Of a stretch of 36,386 nucleotides of DNA, positions 1 through 8,540 are shown piece after piece. The stretch's first letter is position 1. Every line of letters begins with the position of its first letter. The notes beneath the pieces were generated by a model, which did no database searches, was not told the DNA's origin, and saw only the letters and a list, made by a program, of their open reading frames with translations. The stretch covers positions 1 to 36,386 of the forward strand of contig QKGM01000024.1 of NCBI GenBank assembly GCA_003250395.1, given 5' to 3'. This stretch comes from Bacteroidota bacterium. GTDB lineage: Bacteria > Bacteroidota > Bacteroidia > Bacteroidales > TTA-H9. Both the position numbers and the translations under genes were made by a program.

Positions 1-753
1 CTCACCAATCAGAACTGTTGCATTATCCAAATCCAACCAAACCTTTCTCTTAAGGAATTAAAACATTGAAATCCTAACATCACAATTCCAAATTATAAAC
101 ACATTTTCCAATAAATGGGTAATATAATACACATTAAATTTATCTGTACTTTAGCTGTTTTCAATTTTTTTAGAATTTTTATTGTGATTTTGCATCACAA
201 AACATCAATTACCAACACGCTTATTCCCAATATTTTAACAATCATTTTTACACCTAAGACCCACTTAAAAGGAACCAAATTCGTACGAAATTTGCCTTTT
301 TTCTATGAAAGGCCTATGGATACAGTAACGTTTAAGTATCCTACATATGAAGAGAAAGTAACTATTTGTAATTTATGGCACAATTTTAGTGGTGGCTGGT
401 TCAAACAATAGTTTTCAACGTCGCTGATCAGCCATAATAATTCTAACTTTGATGTTCAAGTTTATTGAGTTCGATTTCATTTCATAAATAAATGGTTTCC
501 TGAATCATGACCTGCATCGTGTTAACCTGGTTAATTTTACAAAAAAAACACCTGTAAGATCAGGAGTTGCGGTCAGGCAGGTCTTTCTTCTTTTGCCCCG
601 GCTGACGACTCCTAAAATCAAAAATGACAAACAGATAATCTGCATAACAAAACAAGTTGTGAATCACACATAAAACGTGACTTATGGCAACAGCTACCCT
701 CAGATCCAGTCGTGAAGTAACCCGAAATAGAATTGAAAGCAAAACATCAAATT
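1..753. other. gene-poor left end
   Basis: No convincing gene is visible here. The longest open frame (115-411, +, 98 codons) is rich in Ile, Phe and Thr, as expected from translated AT-rich noncoding DNA, and has no recognisable domain. Around 549-585 short complementary arms (ACCTG and CAGGT) precede a pyrimidine-rich stretch. This could be a weak terminator for a gene outside the window, but the pairing is too short to rely on. Confidence 0.5.
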
Positions 754-1896
754 ATGAACCGGAAAATAATTACAGTATCAGATAAATTACCCGGGAGGAT
801 ATTCAACAAGGCAGTTTTTCCTGGCAAATACATACAGGGAGAACGCGCACTTGCCGAACTACCCGGGCTTGTAAACCTGCTTGGCAAAAATGGGCTTATA
901 CTCGCGTCACCTACAGCTAAAAATAAAATCTTACCTGGCTACATTGCCAACAATAGGTCGGAATGGCCCGACATTGAATTGTTTAATGGTGAATGCTGCG
1001 AAAGCGAGATAAACCGGATTTTGGACATAATCTCGACAAACCATGTAGATGTACTCACAGGTATGGGTGGTGGAAAGACAATAGACACGGTGAAAATTGC
1101 TGCAGACAGGGCAGGTATCCCGGTTATCGTGGTTCCAACCATTGCCTCAACCGATGCACCATGCAGCGGATGCGCTGTCATCTACTCTGAAACTGGTGTA
1201 TTTGAATCGGTGTATTATCAAAAAATGAATCCTCAGGTTGTGCTTGTCGATATGACCATCATGGCGAATGCGCCTACCCGCTTTCTCGTTTCGGGAATGG
1301 GTGATGCACTTGCAACCTGGTTCGAGGCAAAGTCGTGCCAGCTAACCGGATCAAAAAATGAATGCGGGGGTTATACTACCATGGCTGCTATCCATCTGGC
1401 CAGGCTATGCTATGACACACTGCTCAAATATGGCTCTGAAGCAAAATCAGCGAACGACCATCAAATGGTTACCCCGGCATTAAATTATATCGTAGAAGCT
1501 AATACACTGTTGAGCGGGATAGGGTTTGAAAGCTCCGGCCTGGCTGCTGCCCACTCAATCCACAACGGTTTCACAGTGTTAAAAGAGACCCACAATTTCT
1601 ATCATGGAGAGAAAGTGGCTTTTGGCGTACTAACCGGCCTGTATCTCACCGGAACAGGCAATGATGAATTAAATACAGTTTATTCCTTCTGCGAAACAAT
1701 AGGCTTGCCTACCACGCTGCGTGGTATCGGTATTCTAAATAATGACCGGGAAGAATTGATGGCAGTGGCAAAAAAAAGCTGTGCACCCACCGAAGGAATA
1801 CATCATGAAGCAACGCATGTAACTCCGGAAAAGGTTTTAGAAGCTATGCTGGCAGCAGATACAATGGGGCGAAACAGGATAACTGGCAGACTCTGA
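754..1896 (+). CDS. gldA: glycerol dehydrogenase, iron/zinc-type alcohol dehydrogenase family
   Basis: Predicted NAD-dependent cytosolic dehydrogenase oxidising glycerol to dihydroxyacetone. The N-terminal half is a Rossmann-like nucleotide domain with the GMGGGKTIDT loop (about residues 103-112). The C-terminal half is helical and carries the metal ligands expected for GldA: Asp184 in SGMGDA, His267 in AAHSIH and His284 in YHGEK. The segment PTIASTDAPCS is typical of GldA rather than of butanol or lactaldehyde dehydrogenases. At 380 aa it is close to the usual length. An upstream in-frame TTG at 733 would add seven residues (MKAKHQI). I chose the ATG at 754 because homologs start near here. 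No regulatory signal was recognised upstream. A related sugar-alcohol or hydroxycarboxylate substrate cannot be excluded. Confidence 0.88.
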   Translation: MNRKIITVSDKLPGRIFNKAVFPGKYIQGERALAELPGLVNLLGKNGLILASPTAKNKILPGYIANNRSEWPDIELFNGECCESEINRILDIISTNHVDVLTGMGGGKTIDTVKIAADRAGIPVIVVPTIASTDAPCSGCAVIYSETGVFESVYYQKMNPQVVLVDMTIMANAPTRFLVSGMGDALATWFEAKSCQLTGSKNECGGYTTMAAIHLARLCYDTLLKYGSEAKSANDHQMVTPALNYIVEANTLLSGIGFESSGLAAAHSIHNGFTVLKETHNFYHGEKVAFGVLTGLYLTGTGNDELNTVYSFCETIGLPTTLRGIGILNNDREELMAVAKKSCAPTEGIHHEATHVTPEKVLEAMLAADTMGRNRITGRL

Positions 1897-1947
1897 TTCT
1901 GGCAGTCATTATGCTATGCTACGACAGGTAACGATGTGGATTCTGAT

Positions 1948-1955
1948 TACCTTTG
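1948..1955 (+). promoter_or_regulatory. putative -7 promoter box
   Basis: TACCTTTG fits the Bacteroidota -7 element TAnnTTTG and lies about 70 bases before the chosen start of the exported nitroreductase. A matching -33 TTTG was not found at the usual spacing. Transcription from here would begin downstream of the alternative TTG start at 1953, which supports the start at 2025. Confidence 0.4.
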
Positions 1956-2024
1956 ATGAAGTTCACGCAAAAGGGCCAAAGAATATTTAAAATTCAAGTT
2001 AATCTTTACAACATTCATCAGACA

Positions 2025-2702
2025 ATGTTAAACAAATCATTCTCAATAAGAAATTTATTCTTCTGGGGGATCATCCTCGTCCTGAATTGTTCGGCCAATG
2101 CACAGGGATTAACTGGCATTATACTCAGCCCTCCGGATACCAACAGAGGATTACCTGTAATGAAAGCACTTCAACGCAGAGCATCGACCCGGCAATTTGA
2201 CACAACCAACCTGAATCAGCAGGATTTGTCAGATTTGTTATGGGCAGCTAATGGCATCAACCGTCCTCAATCAGGGAAAAGGACTGCCCCCTCAGCACTT
2301 AACGCACAAGACATTGATGTTTATGTTGTTCTGAAAAAGGGTATTTATCTTTATAATGCTGCAGATCACACTTTGCAGCCAGTTGTAAAAGGAGATCATC
2401 GACAACTATTCGCGGGCAGGAATCCGGAAGAGCAGATCGCCCCTGTAATTTGTCTTTTAGTTTCCGATTTATCAAGATTCCCAACCGGTGATGAATCAAT
2501 GCACATGGTCTGGGCAGCCGAAGATGCAGGAATTGTATCACAAAACATATCACTTTTTTGTGCCTCGGTTGGATTAGCCACCCGACCGAGGGCGAATATG
2601 CCTGTCGAAATAGTCAGGCAGTTGTTAAACCTGAAAAAATCTCAACAACCGATGCTAAACCAGCCTGTTTGCTATAATCCGGACAGATTGCATCCTGATT
2701 AA
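2025..2702 (+). CDS. exported SagB/ThcOx-type nitroreductase family protein
   Basis: An FMN-dependent nitroreductase-fold protein of the SagB/ThcOx branch, probably acting outside the cytoplasm. It opens with a signal peptide (Lys4, hydrophobic stretch from about residue 9, cleavage near ANAQ). The family hallmarks are RRASTRQFDT near the start of the fold, LLWAANGINRPQSGKRTAPSA in the middle, and DAGIVSQNISLFCASVGLAT towards the end. Proteins of this group usually end in something like VGYPK. Here the tail reads NQPVCYNPDRLHPD, so the glycine is a cysteine and the end is extended. The ATG at 2025 gives a clean signal peptide; the longer frame from TTG 1953 would bury it. The physiological substrate is unknown, and reduction of quinones, nitro compounds or similar is inferred from the fold only. 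Confidence 0.8.
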   Translation: MLNKSFSIRNLFFWGIILVLNCSANAQGLTGIILSPPDTNRGLPVMKALQRRASTRQFDTTNLNQQDLSDLLWAANGINRPQSGKRTAPSALNAQDIDVYVVLKKGIYLYNAADHTLQPVVKGDHRQLFAGRNPEEQIAPVICLLVSDLSRFPTGDESMHMVWAAEDAGIVSQNISLFCASVGLATRPRANMPVEIVRQLLNLKKSQQPMLNQPVCYNPDRLHPD

Positions 2703-2765
2703 AACTATTTAAAAACACCTGTAATATTTATTCAGCATCAGACTTAACAACAAAAGTAGATTTCC

Positions 2766-3623
2766 ATGAAAATATACGCTCAGGTTGACGCATTGAACGA
2801 AGAGGTCACTTTCAGAATAACCAGGATGGAGGCTGTTTATGAGATTAGAAACGGACTACCTGATATTCCTCACAAACACAGCTATTATACAATACTGATT
2901 ATCAAGAAAGCAAGAGGAAAGCACTACATTGATTTTGCTGCCCATACCCTGACAGAGAGGCAAATTTACTTTCTGAGCCCGGGGCAGGCACACCAGATAG
3001 TTGAGGAAGAAAAGTCGGTTGGATTTATCATCGCCTTTTCTGATCAATTTCTTGCAGAAAACAATATCCCGATACGTTTCATCGACGATTTGAGACTATT
3101 CAATGCATTTGCAGGATCACCTCCATTGGTTATGAATCAGTCTGAATTAGACCATTTAACATCATACTGTGATGAACTTGAAAGGTTTTATACATCAGGA
3201 TTGAAATTCAGAGACCAGGCTATTTCGTCGCTTCTAAACCTTGTATTGATCCAGTGTAACAACCTGTGCGGGCTGAACAGTGATCATACACAAAACCTTG
3301 AGGCGAGACATTCAATCCTGCAAAATTTCAAAAAAATGGTAGACGAGAAGTATACCAAATGGCACCTCCCCTCTGAATACGCGCGGGAATTGGGTGTTTC
3401 TGCCGATCATCTGAACAGAGTCATCAAAGCGCTTACCGGCGCCACGGCAAGAGATCTGATCCAATCACGTATCATCTCAGAAGCAAAAAGGCTTCTTTAT
3501 TTCACCGACCTTTCGGTCAAAGAAACAGGGTTCAGGCTTGGGTTTGATGAACCCGCGAATTTCAGTGCATTTTATAAAAACTATACCGGGGTTTCCCCTT
3601 CAGATTTCAGGGCAGGCAAATAA
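2766..3623 (+). CDS. AraC-family transcriptional regulator
   Basis: A 285-aa regulator with an N-terminal cupin-like sensing domain (about residues 15-130; PHKHSYYTILIIK early and FLSPGQAHQI at the barrel end) and a C-terminal double helix-turn-helix of AraC/XylS type (about 185-283). In the latter, YARELGVSADHLNRVIKALTG is the first HTH, and VKETGFRLGFDEPANFSAFYK followed by TGVSPSDFR is the classic second HTH signature. It sits between an exported nitroreductase and a pirin-nitroreductase pair on the same strand, so it is a plausible regulator of that redox group. The inducer is not predictable from sequence. The start is the only ATG giving a complete cupin domain. Confidence 0.9.
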   Translation: MKIYAQVDALNEEVTFRITRMEAVYEIRNGLPDIPHKHSYYTILIIKKARGKHYIDFAAHTLTERQIYFLSPGQAHQIVEEEKSVGFIIAFSDQFLAENNIPIRFIDDLRLFNAFAGSPPLVMNQSELDHLTSYCDELERFYTSGLKFRDQAISSLLNLVLIQCNNLCGLNSDHTQNLEARHSILQNFKKMVDEKYTKWHLPSEYARELGVSADHLNRVIKALTGATARDLIQSRIISEAKRLLYFTDLSVKETGFRLGFDEPANFSAFYKNYTGVSPSDFRAGK

Positions 3624-3682
3624 TGCAGGATTTTCATATCCTTTCACTGTCTTTTCATACCTAACACCTGAAAATGAAGGAA

Positions 3683-3690
3683 TACCTTTG
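3683..3690 (+). promoter_or_regulatory. possible -7 box upstream of pirin gene
   Basis: TACCTTTG matches TAnnTTTG but lies about 160 bases before the pirin start, with no -33 partner found. If real, the pirin mRNA has a long leader. A 26-codon ATG frame (from 3674) runs through it and has no recognisable product. Confidence 0.25.
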
Positions 3691-3848
3691 TGTCCTGATT
3701 CGGGATAGTAAATTGTTAAATTGCGATGAAGCAGAGGTTCTGTTGCCAATCTGATAACCATAGGATCTCCGGCTGGTCCGGACAGAATGGTAACACAGGG
3801 GCAGAGCCGGATAATTGAATCTATAATACATCTGAAAATATTAATACG

Positions 3849-4559
3849 ATGAAAGCAGTTCTTCACAAGGCAAACTCAAGGGGACACACAAACCTTGGGT
3901 GGTTAAACAGTCATCACACATTTAGTTTTGGTAGTTACTATAACCCTGAAAGAATTCATTTCGGGGCACTAAGGGTTTTAAACGACGATTGCGTTGCCGC
4001 TGGAAAAGGATTTGATACTCACCCGCACGACAACATGGAGATTATATCCATCCCATTATCGGGTGAATTGAAACACAGAGACAGTACCGGAAATCAAACC
4101 GTTATAAAACAGGGCGAAGTGCAGGTAATGAGTGCCGGGTCAGGAATCTTTCACAGCGAATACAACAATCTGACAGAATCTGATGTTAAGTTTCTTCAGA
4201 TATGGGTAATCCCGAACCGGAAGAACGTACCTCCCCGGTATGGGCAGATATCATTGATGCCTATCCGGAAAGAAAACGCCTTTTACCAGATTCTGTCACC
4301 CGACATGAATGATCAGGGGGTATGGATTTATCAGGAAGCATGGTTTCATCTGGGAAGTTTCAGCCAGGGAGCATCAGCTACCTATAACCTGAAACGTGAA
4401 GGAAGCGGGCTGTATATCTTCATGCTTGAGGGGAAGGCCGATATCGAGGGACAATCATTGGAAGAAAGGGATGGTTATGGTATTTGGGAAACAGCTCAGG
4501 TAACAATAAATTTCACCTCAAATGCCAGAATCCTTCTGATGGAAGTCCCGATGAATTAA
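3849..4559 (+). CDS. pirin family protein (YhaK-like bicupin)
   Basis: A cytosolic bicupin of the pirin family, some members of which show quercetin dioxygenase activity. The N-terminal cupin has FDTHPHDNMEII, giving metal ligands His58 and His60. His102 and Glu104 in GIFHSEYN complete the usual His-His-His-Glu set. The opening stretch GWLNSHHTFSFGSYYNP is a strong pirin signature. At 236 aa the length is normal. A nitroreductase follows 35 bases later on the same strand, probably in one transcript, and an AraC-type regulator precedes it. Pirins are often associated with redox or electrophile stress, so a shared stress response is a reasonable inference. The true substrate is unknown. Confidence 0.9.
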   Translation: MKAVLHKANSRGHTNLGWLNSHHTFSFGSYYNPERIHFGALRVLNDDCVAAGKGFDTHPHDNMEIISIPLSGELKHRDSTGNQTVIKQGEVQVMSAGSGIFHSEYNNLTESDVKFLQIWVIPNRKNVPPRYGQISLMPIRKENAFYQILSPDMNDQGVWIYQEAWFHLGSFSQGASATYNLKREGSGLYIFMLEGKADIEGQSLEERDGYGIWETAQVTINFTSNARILLMEVPMN

Positions 4560-4594
4560 CAATTAACTTAAAGAAATAATCTAATCTTAATAAA

Positions 4595-5224
4595 ATGGAC
4601 ATTATTAATAACCTTAACTGGCGATATGCCACCAAAAAATTCGATACCACGCGAAAGGTCAGTTCAACCGACCTCGAAATATTAAAAGAGGCTGTAAGGC
4701 TTTCTGCATCATCATTTGGTTTACAACCATATAAAGTGATTAACGTTGAAAGTAAAGAGGTGAGAGAAAAACTGAGAGCTGCATCCTATGGACAGCCTCA
4801 GGTTACTGAGGCATCGAATCTGTTTGTTTTTTGTGCTTATCTGGATCTCACATCTGAGCACATCGACAACTATATAAAACTGATTGCAGAGACAAGAAAT
4901 ATTGACCCGCAGGAACTGAAAGGCTTCAGTGATTCAATGAAAAATACCTTTAGTAACAATACCTCTGAGCAAAACCACGTATGGGCAGCTCATCAACCCT
5001 ATATTGCTTTGGGAAATCTACTCAATACATGCGCAATGATGAACATAGATGCATGTCCTATGGGTGGCATTGATCCCGATAAATACGATGAGATCCTCGG
5101 GTTGAGCAAACAGGGATTGCGCGCTGAGATGATTGCCACCATTGGCTATCGCTCTGAAGAAGATGTTACAGGTCATTGGGCAAAAGTAAGGAAACCTGTC
5201 AGCGAATTATTCGAAACAATATAA
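4595..5224 (+). CDS. NAD(P)H-dependent nitroreductase, NfsB-like
   Basis: A 209-aa oxygen-insensitive nitroreductase-fold flavoprotein, expected to be a cytosolic FMN-binding homodimer. The N-terminus NNLNWRYATKKFDT carries the family's FMN-phosphate-binding segment. SSFGLQPYKVINV and the C-terminal half with ACPMGGIDPDKYDEILGL and the IATIGYR...KVRKP motif match NfsB/YfkO-like reductases. It follows the pirin gene closely. Reduction of nitroaromatics or quinones is known for the family, but the natural substrate is open. It belongs to a different branch from the exported nitroreductase at 2025-2702. Confidence 0.88.
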   Translation: MDIINNLNWRYATKKFDTTRKVSSTDLEILKEAVRLSASSFGLQPYKVINVESKEVREKLRAASYGQPQVTEASNLFVFCAYLDLTSEHIDNYIKLIAETRNIDPQELKGFSDSMKNTFSNNTSEQNHVWAAHQPYIALGNLLNTCAMMNIDACPMGGIDPDKYDEILGLSKQGLRAEMIATIGYRSEEDVTGHWAKVRKPVSELFETI

Positions 5225-5300
5225 TAATCAACGTATCACAAATGATTGAAAAGGTCGTTATCCTAATTAGTTAGTGTATCAGGATATACAACCACAAAGA

Positions 5301-6938
5301 TCAACTTCTGCGCTCGAGTTCCTTTAGGTGCTCGAGCTTTTTCTTTTCAAGAAATTCCTGAATACCGGAGAGGTGCTCTTTCACTTTCTTTTGTCCAAAC
5401 TCATAGACTTTTGAAACCAGTCCATTGAGAAAATCACGGTCGTGAGAAACCAGGATGAGCGTTCCGTCAAAATCCAGCAGTGCATTTTTCAATATCTCCT
5501 TAGTCTTCAGATCAAGGTGATTGGTAGGTTCATCTAAAATCAGAAGATTCACTGGTTCGAGCAGCAACTTAATCATTGCCAGCCGTGTTCGTTCACCTCC
5601 TGACAGCACCCTCACTTTTTTATTCCAGCTATCACCGCTAAACATAAAAGCCCCCAGAATATCCTTTATTTTCGTTCTGATCTCGCCCCTTGCTACATCG
5701 TCTATTGTCTGGAAAACAGTTGCTTCCTCATCTAAAAGCGATGCCTGGTTCTGGGCAAAATAACCGATCATAACATTATGCCCGAGAGTCAGTTTCCCCT
5801 CGTAATCTATCTCATTCATGATGGCCTTTATCAGGGTAGATTTTCCTTCTCCGTTTTTCCCTACAAAAGCGACTTTTTCGCCTCGCACAATAGAGAAAGA
5901 AGCATCGGCAAATACAAGATGGTCACCGTAGCTTTTTGAGAGAGACTCAGAAATTACCGGAAAACTTCCGGAACGGGGAGCAGGTGGAAAACGCAACCTA
6001 AGCGCAGAGGTATCTTCCTCATCGACTTCAATAAGTTCAAGCTTCTCCAGCATCTTTACCCTTGACTGAACCTGATTAGTCTTTGAATATGTTCCTTTAA
6101 AGCGATCGATGAATTCCTGATTATCAGCAATCATTTTCTGCTGGTCATCAAATTGTTTCTGCTGTTGTTCTCTGCGTTCACGCCTGAGTTCAAGGTACTT
6201 CGAGTAATTCACCCTGTAATCATATATCCGTCCCATGGTTATCTCAATAGTCCGGGTGGTAATATTATCAACAAAAGCACGGTCATGAGAAATAACGATA
6301 ACCGCTTTCGCGCTGTTAATCAGAAACTCTTCGAGCCATTGAACCGACTCGATATCGAGATGGTTGGTAGGCTCATCGAGCAGGATGAGGTCGGGTTTTC
6401 TAAGAAGAATTTTCGCGAGTTCTATTCGCATTCGCCATCCGCCGCTAAACTCACTGGTTGGGCGGATAAAATCAGATCTTTCAAAACCCAGCCCAATAAG
6501 TATCTTCTCAACTTCGGCATCATAGTTTATTTCTTCGATCGAGTAAAATTTCTCGCTGAGGGCAGATACTTCTTCGATAATGGCGTAGTATTCTTGTGAT
6601 TCATAATCATCCCGGGAGGCCAGTACCTCATGAAGGGCATTGATTCTGTTCTCCATCTCGAATATCGGGGCAAAAGCCTGGGCTGCTTCTTCAAAGACAG
6701 TCCGATGATCATCTGTCATCAGGTGTTGAGGAAGATATGCAATCACCGCATCTTTAGGTGCAGATATTCGTCCTTTGGAAGGAGCCCTGTTACCGGCAAT
6801 TATTTTCAACATGGTTGACTTACCCGCACCGTTTTTACCCATCAGTGCGATCCGGTCTTTATCATTAATTGCGAATGAAATATCTTTAAAAAGAATGGTA
6901 TTGCCAAACTCTACCGTCAGGCCATCAACTGAGATCAT
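5301..6938 (-). CDS. ABC-F family ATP-binding protein (duplicated ATPase)
   Basis: A soluble protein with two ABC ATPase domains and no membrane segments, characteristic of ABC-F ribosome-associated translation factors. Domain 1 (about residues 1-240) has Walker A GKNGAGKST (34-42), the signature FSGGWRMRIELAK and Walker B LILLDEPTNHLD. A charged linker (about 240-320, rich in Glu, Gln and Lys) is the interdomain P-site tip region. Domain 2 has Walker A GKNGEGKST, signature LSGGERTRLAM and LLILDEPTNHLD. At 545 aa it lacks a long C-terminal DNA-binding coiled coil such as Uup carries, and ends in a short Lys/Glu helix. Known members rescue or adjust stalled ribosomes and some confer antibiotic resistance. 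A housekeeping role is more likely here. It is transcribed divergently from purB. Confidence 0.92.
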   Translation of the reverse strand: MISVDGLTVEFGNTILFKDISFAINDKDRIALMGKNGAGKSTMLKIIAGNRAPSKGRISAPKDAVIAYLPQHLMTDDHRTVFEEAAQAFAPIFEMENRINALHEVLASRDDYESQEYYAIIEEVSALSEKFYSIEEINYDAEVEKILIGLGFERSDFIRPTSEFSGGWRMRIELAKILLRKPDLILLDEPTNHLDIESVQWLEEFLINSAKAVIVISHDRAFVDNITTRTIEITMGRIYDYRVNYSKYLELRRERREQQQKQFDDQQKMIADNQEFIDRFKGTYSKTNQVQSRVKMLEKLELIEVDEEDTSALRLRFPPAPRSGSFPVISESLSKSYGDHLVFADASFSIVRGEKVAFVGKNGEGKSTLIKAIMNEIDYEGKLTLGHNVMIGYFAQNQASLLDEEATVFQTIDDVARGEIRTKIKDILGAFMFSGDSWNKKVRVLSGGERTRLAMIKLLLEPVNLLILDEPTNHLDLKTKEILKNALLDFDGTLILVSHDRDFLNGLVSKVYEFGQKKVKEHLSGIQEFLEKKKLEHLKELERRS

Positions 6939-6958
6939 AGACTGCTTGAAAAAAGGGG

Positions 6959-6966
6959 CAAAGGTA
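6959..6966 (-). promoter_or_regulatory. putative -7 promoter box of ABC-F gene
   Basis: On the minus strand this reads TACCTTTG, matching TAnnTTTG, about 20 bases before the ABC-F start codon. This implies a very short leader. No clear -33 partner was seen. Confidence 0.45.
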
Positions 6967-7043
6967 ATTCAAATAAACCGAACTGTAAGAACCTCTACTA
7001 CTGATTTGATATTTCCAGAAAATGTACCCTTATCCAATTTTCC

Positions 7044-7051
7044 TACCTTTG
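7044..7051 (+). promoter_or_regulatory. putative -7 promoter box of purB
   Basis: TACCTTTG lies 20 bases before the purB start codon. It supports the start at 7072 rather than the longer open frame from 6775, which would overlap the opposite-strand ABC-F gene. Confidence 0.5.
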
Positions 7052-7071
7052 CTGTCAGAAAAAACCAAGTT

Positions 7072-8421
7072 ATGCTTTCACCTCTTACAACTGTATCGCC
7101 TGTTGACGGGCGCTATCATCAAAAGACAAGCCCATTATCGGGCTATTTCTCGGAGCAGGCTTTGATTGCCTACCGGGTAAAAGTAGAAGTTGAATATTTT
7201 ATCGCGCTCTGTCGTATACCATTACCTCAACTGGCAGATTTTAACAGGGGTATGTTTGGTGAACTAAGACAACTTTACCTGTCATTTGGTGAAACAGAAG
7301 CCACCAGGATAAAGAACATCGAAAAAATAACCAACCATGATGTGAAGGCGGTTGAATATTTTCTGAGAGAAGAATTCGACCGGCTTGGTTTATCAGACTA
7401 CAAAGAGTTTATACACTTCGGGCTTACTTCGCAGGATATCAACAACACTGCCATGCCGATGATGCTTCGTGATGCACTTGCCAATATTATAGTCCCGGCA
7501 CTTACCAAAATAAAAGCAGAATTGGTTCAAAAGACAAGTGACTGGATATGTATACCAATGCTGGCGCGTACACACGGACAACCGGCATCTCCCACCTCGC
7601 TTGGAAAAGAACTGGGAGTATTTGCCGAACGATTAGAGAACCAGCTTTCAACGCTCCGTTTTCTGCCGCATATGGGTAAATTCGGAGGAGCGACTGGCAA
7701 TTTCAATGCTCATCATGTGGCTTATCCCGAAATTGACTGGATTGAATTTGCCAATACTTTCGTTAATGAGGTTCTCGGGTTGGAACGCCAGCAATATACC
7801 ACCCAAATAGAGCATTACGACGGCATGGCAGCTCTGTTCGATAATCTTCGTCGAATAAACACCATTCTTCTTGACCTTTGCCGTGATATCTGGAGTTATG
7901 TTTCAATGGAGTACTTCCGTCAGAAGGTTAAAGCTGGTGAAGTAGGTTCTTCAGCCATGCCTCACAAGGTAAATCCGATCGATTTCGAAAATGCTGAAGG
8001 GAATCTTGGCATTGCAAATGCGCTGTTTGAACATTTTGCTGCAAAGCTGCCTGTTTCTAGACTTCAGCGCGACCTGACCGACAGTACAGTTACCCGTAAC
8101 ATAGGTACACCATTGGCTCACATACTTATAGCAACCGATTCTATTATTAAAGGAATGAGTAAGCTTGTGCTCAATAATGAGAAACTGAAGGCTGACCTTG
8201 AAGATAACTGGGCTGTTGTAGCTGAAGCCATTCAGACTATTCTGAGGAGAGAGAAATACCCCAACCCATACGAGGCATTGAAACAGTTGACGCGTACAGG
8301 AGGACATATTAACAGAGAAACAATTCATCAGTTTATTTCAAGCCTCAACGTGAGCATTACGATAAAAAACGAGCTTTTCGCAATAACACCAGAATCTTAC
8401 ATAGGAATAATCAAAATATAG
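7072..8421 (+). CDS. purB: adenylosuccinate lyase
   Basis: Cytosolic tetrameric lyase of the fumarase/aspartase superfamily. It cleaves SAICAR to AICAR and adenylosuccinate to AMP in purine synthesis. The N-terminus LTTVSPVDGRY is diagnostic of PurB. His168 in ARTHGQPASPT is the expected catalytic base or acid region, and GSSAMPHKVNP (292-302) is the superfamily signature loop. At 449 aa it is normal for the E. coli-like PurB type. The frame is open for 99 codons upstream, but that part is antisense to the ABC-F gene and does not resemble PurB. The ATG at 7072 lies just after a good -7 box, so I start there. Confidence 0.95.
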   Translation: MLSPLTTVSPVDGRYHQKTSPLSGYFSEQALIAYRVKVEVEYFIALCRIPLPQLADFNRGMFGELRQLYLSFGETEATRIKNIEKITNHDVKAVEYFLREEFDRLGLSDYKEFIHFGLTSQDINNTAMPMMLRDALANIIVPALTKIKAELVQKTSDWICIPMLARTHGQPASPTSLGKELGVFAERLENQLSTLRFLPHMGKFGGATGNFNAHHVAYPEIDWIEFANTFVNEVLGLERQQYTTQIEHYDGMAALFDNLRRINTILLDLCRDIWSYVSMEYFRQKVKAGEVGSSAMPHKVNPIDFENAEGNLGIANALFEHFAAKLPVSRLQRDLTDSTVTRNIGTPLAHILIATDSIIKGMSKLVLNNEKLKADLEDNWAVVAEAIQTILRREKYPNPYEALKQLTRTGGHINRETIHQFISSLNVSITIKNELFAITPESYIGIIKI

Positions 8422-8540
8422 AGCGCTGGTATTATTTCTCATATTTATTTTATAGTGAACCTGAATAGATATACAAGGGCACAATGTACTTTCTGGAATA
8501 AATGAACCATATCGATTTACCTGAAACAAATTAAACATAC

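Noticed and set aside
115..411. 98-codon + strand open frame at the left end
   Set aside because: Composition is that of translated AT-rich noncoding DNA, with no domain, promoter box or context.
465..480. tRNA-like GTTCGA segment
   Set aside because: No cloverleaf arms or acceptor stem can be formed around it.
6153..6599. 148-codon + frame
   Set aside because: It lies opposite the ABC-F gene, which has full ATPase motifs; this is a shadow frame.
6775..7071. N-terminal extension of purB
   Set aside because: It is antisense to the start of the ABC-F gene and does not resemble PurB; a -7 box sits just before 7072.
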